Source of the DNA: Marinilabiliales bacterium | Lineage (GTDB): Bacteria; Bacteroidota; Bacteroidia; Bacteroidales; F082 | NCBI GenBank assembly: GCA_002869465.1 | Contig: PKSW01000461.1 | Span: 1 to 7,314, forward strand | DNA: 7,314 bases | Direction of reading: 5' to 3' | In this document: positions 1-6,889 of the stretch, piece by piece | Layout of the letters: the number at the start of each line of letters is the position of its first letter | Numbering within the stretch: the first letter of the stretch is position 1 | Notes under the pieces: model-generated | Seen by the model: the letters and a program-made list of their open reading frames with translations, nothing else | Told to the model about the DNA's origin: nothing | Databases searched by the model: none | Translations under genes and position numbers: made by a program

Positions 1-242
1 GTAAGGCTGTCCAACTCCTGCACTATGGGAGAATCTTTTAGCAGTGTAATACCATTAAAATTATAATATATGTTTTGTTTTGTAGTGTCCAACTGGCTTA
101 TTTCCAGTGTTTCATCTATAATTTCAGTAGATTCCACTCTCGATGCAACATCATCCAGAGTATCGGTTTCTGTTTGAGCCTGTAATAAAGGTAGTTGGAT
201 AACGCATATGAAGGCGAGAAGTATATATGTTGTTTTGTTCAT
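1..242 (-). CDS. Exported protein of unknown function, N-terminal part (cut by window edge)
   Basis: The reading frame opens with ATG at 242-240 and stays open for 80 codons to the window edge, so only the N-terminus is visible. Residues 1-22 look like a type I signal peptide: MNKTT, a hydrophobic stretch (YILLAFICVIQLPLL), then a likely signal peptidase cut at LQA|Q. The mature part starts with a polar, acidic, Thr/Ser-rich stretch (TETDTLDDVASRVEST), followed by YYNFNGITLLKDSPIVQELDSL. No catalytic domain lies within the window. The short 'DSP-(I/V)-x-x-LDSL' segment after an acidic leader resembles, from memory, N-termini of Bacteroidota LysM/MltD-like lytic transglycosylases, but this is only a weak impression. 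A TAnnTTTG promoter element 36 nt upstream supports this start. Certainty is fair that the gene is real and low for any function. Confidence 0.72.
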   Translation of the reverse strand, partial: MNKTTYILLAFICVIQLPLLQAQTETDTLDDVASRVESTEIIDETLEISQLDTTKQNIYYNFNGITLLKDSPIVQELDSL

Positions 243-277
243 GTCCGGTTTATTTTTCTCAATAACGTAATTCAAGG

Positions 278-285
278 CAAAAGTA
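278..285 (-). promoter_or_regulatory. Bacteroidota-type -7 promoter element (TACTTTTG)
   Basis: Read on the minus strand, the element is TACTTTTG, a full match to the TAnnTTTG -7 consensus of the Bacteroidota primary sigma factor. It ends 35 nt before the ATG of the exported protein at 242, which would give a leader of roughly 30 nt. At the expected -33 position (about 305-309) only a poor TGTTA is present instead of TTTG. The call rests on the -7 match and on the similar spacing seen at two other genes in this window. Confidence 0.45.
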
Positions 286-406
286 TATGTTTAACCTCAC
301 ATTTTAACATAGCTATTGCTGAATAATAAACAAGAAAAAGTTAATTAGAATTACATTTTGAAGCGCCGGGAACAGCCACGCTTTCGAAATAAGAAAATAT
401 GGGTCA

Positions 407-649
407 CTATTTTTTCTTAACCAAACTAGCGATATACAATAAAATGATAGCACCCACAAAAGCTGTTACCAGAGAGCCAATTAATCCCACAGATTCAAGA
501 CCTAATAAGCCGAATACCCATCCGCCAATTACACCACCAACGATACCAACGATGATATTAACCAGCAGGCCAAAACCGCCACCTTTCATAACCAATCCGG
601 CGAGCCATCCGGCTACTGCGCCAACTATTAAAAACCAAAGAAAACTCAT
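407..649 (-). CDS. GlsB/YeaQ/YmgE family (transglycosylase-associated) small membrane protein
   Basis: This 80-residue, Gly-rich, strongly hydrophobic protein has the usual length and pattern of the GlsB/YeaQ/YmgE family (Pfam Transgly_assoc). It starts MSFLWFLIVGAVAGWLAG, followed by a short KGGGFG turn, then a second Gly-rich helix (NIIVGIVGGVIGGWVFGLLG) and a third helix at about residues 56-76, ending in a basic LVKKK tail. That gives three predicted inner-membrane segments joined by short loops. Members are often linked to general, acid or envelope stress; the molecular function is not established, and the 'transglycosylase-associated' name is historical and does not imply an enzyme. The ATG at 649 is preceded by an A-rich leader and by a TATATTTG element 29 nt upstream. 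The gene ends in TAG at 409-407. It lies 82 nt downstream of the A2M gene but probably has its own promoter. Confidence 0.93.
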   Translation of the reverse strand: MSFLWFLIVGAVAGWLAGLVMKGGGFGLLVNIIVGIVGGVIGGWVFGLLGLESVGLIGSLVTAFVGAIILLYIASLVKKK

Positions 650-677
650 AAACTTTTTTTTATTGTTAGATGTGGCT

Positions 678-685
678 CAAATATA
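678..685 (-). promoter_or_regulatory. Bacteroidota-type -7 promoter element (TATATTTG) of the small membrane protein gene
   Basis: On the minus strand the sequence is TATATTTG, a full TAnnTTTG match, ending 28 nt before the ATG at 649. The leader between them is A-rich (it contains a run of eight A), as is common at Bacteroidota translation starts that lack a Shine-Dalgarno sequence. No TTTG-like -33 box is found at the expected place (about 705-708 reads CCCT), so the promoter may be weak or dependent on an activator or alternative sigma factor. The element lies in the 82-nt gap after the A2M stop codon, suggesting the small gene can be transcribed on its own. Confidence 0.5.
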
Positions 686-731
686 GTAAAAAGATTCTCT
701 AGCGAGGGGATACTCCGCGTGACCAAACCAT

Positions 732-3700
732 TTAATCAACAATAACTTTTAACCCTTCTGAATGCGCAGCAAACTCAGGTGCGTAATACGACTGAATAGT
801 AGCAATACCATTAGAGAACATTCCTTTTTGTGTAACCACAACCGGATATTCAAGCACATAAGTGCCTTTTCGCAGGTACTGAATAAAAAAGTCGGTAGAA
901 ACATCCGTGATGTTTTCATAATATCCCAATCCGCCCTGATATTGATAACCCGACTTATTATTTACTGGTTCAAAAGCCGTCGCTCGCATATCATTCACCT
1001 GTACATATTCCATATCCCTGTCGGTAGCAATGATCATTCTTGAAATCACTTTATCCCCGGTTTTCAATTTCTGACCGTCTTTTAAAGCGACCAAAACAAG
1101 GCCTTCATCAGTTAATTTTTCAATAAATAATTTTTTCTCGATTGATAAAGGTGAGTCGCTGGAAGTAATGCGGTCGAGTTGCTCAAAATACTGCCAGTAA
1201 GCAGCGCCCCAGGTTACAGTTTCATTGGGATTTGTTACTTCAATATTTCCCATATTGGCTTTTATTTCTTCACCCATCCATGAAGTTTTAAAATAACCGG
1301 TTCCGGCCTGTAAACTTCCATCCATTGCAGGGATAGGAATTTCTGTATTGCCCACCTTAATTTGAACCAGTTGATCATTATCCAATAGGCTTTTTCCATT
1401 CATCAACAGGGCATAAACCGCTTCGGCAGTAGCTGATGTTGTTTTCCAGTGTGTGGTCTGCTTTTGTTTGAGCAGCCATATTTTCATCTGATCGACAAGG
1501 GCTGGTTTTTTCAGAATTTCCTGGAACGCTTCAATGATCATTGCCTGGGTTTCAACCGGAGCCCGGTACCAATACCAGCCATTTTCCTGTCGCCAGTATA
1601 TACCCATTTCATCATCCTGAATGGATCTTTCCTGCAGCGATCGTAAAATACCCTCGGCTTCATTTCTGTAACCGCTTCTATTTAAAACTACAGCGATCAT
1701 CGCCTGCATATAATTGTTCTGTTTCAGCCAGTACTTTTTAGCCTGTCCGAGGTAATATTCGAAGGCTTCTGAAGAAGCATCCTGCATGTTTACCTCGTCC
1801 ATTAACAATGTCCTGGCATATAAATATTGTATCTGGAGACTGCCGATATGATTCTGTTGGGTCTTTCCGGGAAATTTCTCCAATACCTTTTCATAATCAT
1901 CCTTAATTTCCCCATCAAGATATTTTGCCGCCTTTTTGACCATTTGCATGGCCATTTGATTTTGCTTCAAATCAATAACCTGCTTTTCGTTCAGACGGGC
2001 AAAACCGAGCACAATTTGCTGGGTAGTGTACCTGTCGTCTCGCATGCCTTTAAACCACGACCAGGCGCCTGATGACAGCTGGGTTTGGCGTAATTTTTCC
2101 ATGGTATTTTCTGTCTGATTCGATATCCTATTGATATCAAATAATACCGCGATCCTTCTTTTTTGTTCTTCTTCATTCTCAGCTTCCAATACCCATGGGG
2201 TGGCGTTCAACACAACACTTTTCAGTTCCTGGTTTTTCTGAAGATTGGATAAAAAAGCATCCGGTGAATGAGTTTTCCAGCTTTCTAATACGTTCTTTAT
2301 TTTCGGATCACTGTTTACAATGAACGATGCCAATACATTGGTATAATAGGCATGAAACAGGTTGGAAGCACTTTCCACAGTTGGTTCGCTTAAATAAGGC
2401 AGTGCCTGAATGGCATACCATGCCGGGTTTGAAGTGAATTCAACCGTGTACCTATAATTCTGACGCGTTGAAGCCATCATGATCTTATCACTATTAACTA
2501 GTTTTACCATACTGAATTTTCTGGTTTCGTTCCCGTGGAGGTGCATTGGCAGGGTTTCGGTAACCAGCATGCGGTTGGTAAGCACTGGGAACATCCTTTC
2601 TTCACCATCGGTAAATGTAGCAGAAGAGGCTTTGATCCTGTAGCCCAGCATACTGATATTAAAAGGAATGTCCAATTTCCATTGTACCACTTTGCTCTGT
2701 TTAGCTTCGAGAACGACAGACAATTCCTGGATTTCAGTGGGTTCCATAATATCAATGACTTTCATGCTTACCGGATCAAAAAGTTCCAAATGTATATTTA
2801 CTTTTTGCTGCTCATCGGTACAATTGATCACTTTCGCCGTGAACGCCAGTTTATCTCCCTGGCGCACAAAACGGGGTACGTTGGGAATTACCATCAGATC
2901 TTTTTTGGCTTTGATATGCTCAACAAAGGCGTCTGTTTTCAGGTCTTTGGTATGTGATAACATCAATAGTTTCCACTCGGTTAAAGCATCAGGTGTGGTG
3001 AAATTTAGGATGACACTTCCGCTGCTATCCGTTTGTAATTGCGGGTAGAAAAAGGCAGTTTCGTTGAAGTTGGTACGTAATAGTATTTGGACTTCTTCCG
3101 TTTCATTTTGTAAAACTTCATCTGTTGGAGGTAATTCGCTTCCATCCTGCTCTTTATTTTCTGCTACAATAGCATCTTCTGCTTCTCCATCCATGCTCAT
3201 TTCGCCTGAAGCATTTACCATGCTTTTTTCTCGCAGTATGCCATCCATTCTATAAATACCCATTCCATATCCCTGCTGATACCCGAACCAATTGATCGCT
3301 GGGTACACTTTATATCTCACGTTCAAATAGTCGGGATTATTATTGATCAATACATTACTATTGCCTGCCCTGAACTGGCCAGACTTCCAGTTGGAAGCAC
3401 TTCTTTTTGAATGATATAATTCCAATGCCCATTGATTGGGTTGAAACTGGTCGAGAGAAGCATCGTACATACCAGCAAGCAATTCGGCAGCTACTTTTTC
3501 TCCACCCGGACCGCTGATCTTAACTTTCCACGCTTCTTTTTGTCCGGGAGTAAGGAAATCACGATGGGTTTCGAGGGTAATGTCCAGATTTTTATTGGTA
3601 AATGGCACATCTATAGTATAACTTTTCTCGAATGCACGGTTGTATTTAACTGAACTCAGATTCACCCTGAAACCACCCCGGTAACTTTCTTTTACAGGAA

Positions 3701-6700
3701 TATCAATTACTTTTTGCTCACGACTGATGGTCAGCCAGGTTCTTTCAATAACTTCTTCACCATTCACTAATTCGTATAAAATTTTCGTCTTTTTATCAGC
3801 CGAACCTACCACCAATTGAATGGTTTCTCCTGGTTCTGCAACATATTGTGTTAAGGTGCTCCATAACATTTCCTTTTCAGGAAATTTATTGGATGCTGCG
3901 GAATACAGGGTAATGTATTTTTCTGATTTGATAAGGGTATCAGCAACATCTTCAATTGTAATATAATATATCCCGGGTTCCAATGTGGCTAATTCTTCTT
4001 TTAAAATGAATTCCTTACCCTGAATGGTGATCTGCTTCGTAATAAGTTTTTCCTTTTTCCAAGTACTTTTCTGATCTTCATCTTTGTATGCTTGCAGGGG
4101 AAATTCCTCCTTATATTCCTGTTCAGGAATCAGATAAAGATCAGGTTGATTCCAGTAGCGTTCAACAAATAACTGTTCAGGTGGCACCAGACGGTAAAAT
4201 TGAACTCTGGTTTCTATATCGATTTCAGCACCTGCAATATTTTTGGCGCTGATTTCAATTCCTTTCGTTTTTTCTTTTTGAATTTTATCAGCAGCATTGA
4301 TCGTCAAGTATTTAGAGATCCGGCCTACAGCCACGTTTGTTTCTCCCGACTGCACTTCGCCAGTTATGTCCGTTACATCCACATGTATCTGAAACTGATA
4401 ATTCGGCTCAAAAGGCATACCCGAAACTTGTTCTGAATTCGTTTCGAAGCTGATGATAAACTTACCATCATCGTCAGTTTTTATGATGCCATTTGCAATT
4501 TCTCTTTCTTTATAACTTGGGAAGTACATATAATACCGGTAATATGGTATCTGCATTAACTGTTGCACCACCCGGAACTTTACGCTCGCATTGCTAACTG
4601 CGTTACCGGTATAGGTTTCTGCATGACCTATTACTGAAATTTCATCTCCCAATATGTAGGTATCTTTAATCGTATCAAATTCTACATGGAAAGTAGGTCG
4701 TTTGTATTCCTCCACCTGGAACGAAACAGAACCCGTTTCACACTTGATGGTCATCCGGCCGTTTAAACCACCCTGCGGAATCACAAATACTCCGTGAAAT
4801 GAACCAAATTCATTGGATGTTTTTTCAATGGTACTTACTTCTTTGTAGCTGGCATTTTTTAATGTGACTTGCGCCTGGTATCCCGGTTTTATTTTAACAT
4901 CATTGCCGTTTTTATCTACTACAATTCCTTTAAAATACACGGTTTGACCCGGACGGTAAATGGCCCTGTCAGTAAACAAATAAGTTTGGGTACGGAATTT
5001 TTCATCGGGTCGGTTATACGACAAATGATACCTGCCTTCTGAAAACAGTCGGTCATCATCTTTTTGAAGTGAGAACATGAATGAACTATTTCTTGCATCA
5101 AACTGTTCATTCATTTTTAAATACCCGTTTTTATCTGTTTGATAAGTATACAGTTTTTTGATGGTATATTCCCGGTCTCTGCCTTCATATTCGGTTCGAT
5201 AAGTAGTTACCATTACCTCTGAAACCGGCAATCCTTTTTCGCGATTGAGAACATACAACTCAAAACTTCCAGCTTCTGAGTCACTGTTCGTTATATAACT
5301 TAATTCACTGATCCAAATGGTATTGTATTCTAAATGATCTGTTTTTTCAAAATCGGGATGATCCGAAATGAAAATCATATAGAATCCTTTGGAGAGTTCA
5401 GGAAGGCTTATTTCAGTAGCATGGTTTTGATGATCTTTGGTGTCGGGTAAATCAACCGACCACGAATGAACCTCCGAATTTTTCAAATATTTTAATAATT
5501 GATCTTTTTCCCTGTAGGTCAAGCTATGTTCCCGGTACTGATCTGGATCGACCTCTACTATTTTAAAGTAAAGTTTGGTTGAATTTTTAAAACTTAAGTA
5601 GCCCAAAAATGGTTTTCCCGGTAATTCAACATTCGTAAGCTGAAGGTCAAAATTAACCTGGTTGATCTCATTGATGAGATTCTGACAGGCATTTGACTTT
5701 ATCGTATCAGGAAACGCTTTTATAGCTTCGCGGCAAATACTGTCAGCTTTATTTAAATCCCACCTATATTGCTCTCCTGATCCAGGTTTATAGGTATTGC
5801 CATTCTGAAAATACATTTGCGCCAATTCGTAGGAAATTTCAACAAATTGTGGCTCCTTTTTGTAGGCCCCAGCCAAATCTGATAAGATTTCCATGTATCT
5901 TTTTTCGTTGGATGTATCCTGAACAAGATGCGAATACACATACTTGAGTCTTTTCAGATCGAGATCAACCAAAGCAGCCGTATTATTTTCTTTCAGGTGA
6001 AGTGCCAACAACCGATGGTACAAACGTAACTCAATTAAATTATCTTCTTTAAAATCGATATTCACGAAATCTTTAACAGGTACGAGATAATTTTTACTTA
6101 GGGTATAAGCATCTCCAATTTTTGCAAGTTGTGCATCCTGGGTTGAAAAATATTCAATCGCCCGGTTCGCTAACAAATCAAATAATGTAGGCCACAATAT
6201 ATAAGCCTCCTGGTCTTTTTCTTCCACATTCAGTATAGCTGAGAATGCCTCAATATCTATACTTTCCAATCTTTCCTTTTCCTTTAAAGAAGCGAGATAA
6301 TATTCCCTGATTTTTGTGTTCAACCTGACAGCATCCCATGTTCTGATGTCCTCCTCAACCAGTCCTTCAACAGCCGTCATATCATTAATTTTCCACCTGT
6401 TTTGCTGATAATACCATGAATACATTTCGGCCAGCATCGATTGCAACAGTTGTTTTTCTGGTACTTTTGCACTTTCAAGTTCATTTTCGAAAACCTTAAT
6501 GGCGTTCACCATATGGTCTTCTTCAAACTGGCTCTGCAGGCTTACCCTGTATATCAATGATTTTAAAACCTGGGGCGTATTATTATCTTTTTTCGCTTCA
6601 AAATAAATACTATCAACAATTTTTAAAGCTGACTTTGGAAGCCCCTGTTCAACAAATTTCTCAACCTGTTTCCAATCTGGTTTATAATCCTTCATATTAT

Positions 6701-6773
6701 CATATGTTATGTTAAAACTACATGACACGATTGCCACAATGGTGATTAAAAAAAATACTTTGAACTTTTTCAT
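732..6773 (-). CDS. Alpha-2-macroglobulin family lipoprotein lacking the thioester motif
   Basis: The product is a 2013-residue envelope A2M of the Bacteroidota type, expected to be a periplasmic protease trap or envelope-protection protein. Residues 1-18 form a lipoprotein signal (MKKFKVFFLITIVAIVSC, lipobox IVSC, lipidated Cys18). The residues after Cys18 (SFNIT) lack the acidic export signal of surface lipoproteins, so a periplasm-facing location is inferred. Domains in order: helical, partly TPR-like region about 20-370; first macroglobulin domain from about 375; MG2 signature TDRAIYRPGQ at 601-610; next MG domain after EEYKRPTF at 688-695; acidic bait-like linker about 1195-1228; A2M core starting near ETAFFYP at 1238-1244; helical thioester-domain fold about 1450-1790 with WSWFKGMRDDRY near 1571 and NGWYWYRAPVETQA near 1734; bMG10 domain about 1905-2010 with MEYVQVNDMRA at 1921. 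The expected CxEQ reads SASN at 1468-1471. I chose the ATG at 6773 because it opens directly into the lipoprotein signal; an in-frame TTG at 6812 would lie inside the promoter. The frame is intact. No pbpC (PBP1C) gene, the partner in other bacteria, is in view. Confidence 0.96.
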   Translation of the reverse strand: MKKFKVFFLITIVAIVSCSFNITYDNMKDYKPDWKQVEKFVEQGLPKSALKIVDSIYFEAKKDNNTPQVLKSLIYRVSLQSQFEEDHMVNAIKVFENELESAKVPEKQLLQSMLAEMYSWYYQQNRWKINDMTAVEGLVEEDIRTWDAVRLNTKIREYYLASLKEKERLESIDIEAFSAILNVEEKDQEAYILWPTLFDLLANRAIEYFSTQDAQLAKIGDAYTLSKNYLVPVKDFVNIDFKEDNLIELRLYHRLLALHLKENNTAALVDLDLKRLKYVYSHLVQDTSNEKRYMEILSDLAGAYKKEPQFVEISYELAQMYFQNGNTYKPGSGEQYRWDLNKADSICREAIKAFPDTIKSNACQNLINEINQVNFDLQLTNVELPGKPFLGYLSFKNSTKLYFKIVEVDPDQYREHSLTYREKDQLLKYLKNSEVHSWSVDLPDTKDHQNHATEISLPELSKGFYMIFISDHPDFEKTDHLEYNTIWISELSYITNSDSEAGSFELYVLNREKGLPVSEVMVTTYRTEYEGRDREYTIKKLYTYQTDKNGYLKMNEQFDARNSSFMFSLQKDDDRLFSEGRYHLSYNRPDEKFRTQTYLFTDRAIYRPGQTVYFKGIVVDKNGNDVKIKPGYQAQVTLKNASYKEVSTIEKTSNEFGSFHGVFVIPQGGLNGRMTIKCETGSVSFQVEEYKRPTFHVEFDTIKDTYILGDEISVIGHAETYTGNAVSNASVKFRVVQQLMQIPYYRYYMYFPSYKEREIANGIIKTDDDGKFIISFETNSEQVSGMPFEPNYQFQIHVDVTDITGEVQSGETNVAVGRISKYLTINAADKIQKEKTKGIEISAKNIAGAEIDIETRVQFYRLVPPEQLFVERYWNQPDLYLIPEQEYKEEFPLQAYKDEDQKSTWKKEKLITKQITIQGKEFILKEELATLEPGIYYITIEDVADTLIKSEKYITLYSAASNKFPEKEMLWSTLTQYVAEPGETIQLVVGSADKKTKILYELVNGEEVIERTWLTISREQKVIDIPVKESYRGGFRVNLSSVKYNRAFEKSYTIDVPFTNKNLDITLETHRDFLTPGQKEAWKVKISGPGGEKVAAELLAGMYDASLDQFQPNQWALELYHSKRSASNWKSGQFRAGNSNVLINNNPDYLNVRYKVYPAINWFGYQQGYGMGIYRMDGILREKSMVNASGEMSMDGEAEDAIVAENKEQDGSELPPTDEVLQNETEEVQILLRTNFNETAFFYPQLQTDSSGSVILNFTTPDALTEWKLLMLSHTKDLKTDAFVEHIKAKKDLMVIPNVPRFVRQGDKLAFTAKVINCTDEQQKVNIHLELFDPVSMKVIDIMEPTEIQELSVVLEAKQSKVVQWKLDIPFNISMLGYRIKASSATFTDGEERMFPVLTNRMLVTETLPMHLHGNETRKFSMVKLVNSDKIMMASTRQNYRYTVEFTSNPAWYAIQALPYLSEPTVESASNLFHAYYTNVLASFIVNSDPKIKNVLESWKTHSPDAFLSNLQKNQELKSVVLNATPWVLEAENEEEQKRRIAVLFDINRISNQTENTMEKLRQTQLSSGAWSWFKGMRDDRYTTQQIVLGFARLNEKQVIDLKQNQMAMQMVKKAAKYLDGEIKDDYEKVLEKFPGKTQQNHIGSLQIQYLYARTLLMDEVNMQDASSEAFEYYLGQAKKYWLKQNNYMQAMIAVVLNRSGYRNEAEGILRSLQERSIQDDEMGIYWRQENGWYWYRAPVETQAMIIEAFQEILKKPALVDQMKIWLLKQKQTTHWKTTSATAEAVYALLMNGKSLLDNDQLVQIKVGNTEIPIPAMDGSLQAGTGYFKTSWMGEEIKANMGNIEVTNPNETVTWGAAYWQYFEQLDRITSSDSPLSIEKKLFIEKLTDEGLVLVALKDGQKLKTGDKVISRMIIATDRDMEYVQVNDMRATAFEPVNNKSGYQYQGGLGYYENITDVSTDFFIQYLRKGTYVLEYPVVVTQKGMFSNGIATIQSYYAPEFAAHSEGLKVIVD
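2361..2372 (-). other. Degenerate thioester site (SASN in place of CxEQ) in the A2M
   Basis: These four codons encode Ser1468-Ala-Ser-Asn1471 of the A2M. The flanks align without gaps to the thioester segment of related proteins as I recall it (LPYL-x-E-YPYE-CxEQ-xF-xx-YY-x-N): here LPYLSEPTVE, SASN, LFHAYYTN. The thioester Cys is thus Ser (codon AGT, one base from TGT) and the Gln is Asn. A thioester needs both Cys and Gln, so covalent capture of proteases is not expected. The surrounding helical domain is otherwise complete. Confidence 0.8.
3090..3191 (-). other. Acidic, low-complexity bait-region-like linker in the A2M
   Basis: Residues about 1195-1228 are rich in Glu/Asp, Asn/Gln, Ala and Pro (for example GEAEDAIVAENKEQDG and SELPPTDEVLQNETEE) and contain no obvious secondary-structure core. 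They sit immediately before the A2M core domain, close to where A2M-family proteins carry the exposed bait segment that target proteases cut. Basic residues are almost absent (one Lys), so trypsin-like cleavage inside it would be limited. That this is the bait is inference from position and composition only. Confidence 0.5.
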
Positions 6774-6780
6774 GATAATA

Positions 6781-6829
6781 TCATTAAGGAATTGATAGGA
6801 CACAATTAGCAAAGATAATGCCTTAATGA
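6781..6829. repeat. 9-bp inverted repeat flanking the A2M promoter (possible operator)
   Basis: TCATTAAGG at 6781-6789 is the exact reverse complement of CCTTAATGA at 6821-6829, with 31 bp between the arms and 40 bp between their centres, close to four helical turns. The A2M -7 element lies between the arms. One arm is upstream of the likely transcription start, so the pair cannot form an RNA hairpin from this promoter; a DNA-level operator is the more sensible reading. The region is A/T-rich and a chance match is possible. Confidence 0.3.
6810..6817 (-). promoter_or_regulatory. Bacteroidota-type -7 promoter element (TATCTTTG) of the A2M gene
   Basis: On the minus strand the sequence reads TATCTTTG, a full TAnnTTTG match, ending 36 nt before the ATG at 6773 and so giving a leader of about 30 nt. 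No good -33 TTTG box is seen (about 6837-6840 reads AATA). The TTG that could serve as an upstream in-frame start for the A2M is the last three bases of this element. The promoter would make A2M expression independent of leuS, whose stop codon is 116 nt upstream of the A2M start. Confidence 0.5.
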
Positions 6830-6889
6830 AATATTCTATTATTTCACAGCATTTTGAACAACATTTAAAAATGGAAAACGAGCGACTAT

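Noticed and set aside
360..384. Hairpin AAGCG/CGCTT (361-365 and 379-383) downstream of the small membrane protein gene
   Set aside because: The stem has only five pairs plus a wobble with a 13-base loop, and neither direction is followed by a T-run.
399..686. A plus-strand open frame of 95 codons opposite the small membrane protein gene
   Set aside because: It is the antisense of a confidently identified family gene, its product is a Pro/Thr-rich low-complexity string, and it has no recognisable homology.
688..718. Possible A2M terminator: weak GCGG/TCGC stem at 702-718 followed by a T-run at 692-688 on the minus strand
   Set aside because: The stem has only about four pairs including a wobble, then a mismatch, and the T-run is nine bases away. 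This is not a convincing intrinsic terminator.
762..4436. Several plus-strand open frames of 60-140 codons, plus other-frame minus-strand ones, inside the A2M gene
   Set aside because: They lie wholly inside a continuous 2013-codon coding frame with clear domain signatures throughout, and their translations show no family features; they are shadows.
6790..6807. AATTG/CAATT inverted repeat in the A2M leader as a regulatory RNA hairpin
   Set aside because: It is a five-pair A/T-rich stem, and the predicted transcript start near 6803 falls inside the first arm, so the RNA would not carry the full hairpin.
6861..6889. Possible leuS terminator in the A/T-rich spacer
   Set aside because: The CATTT/AAATG match has a loop of only two bases and no following T-run, so no terminator is supported.
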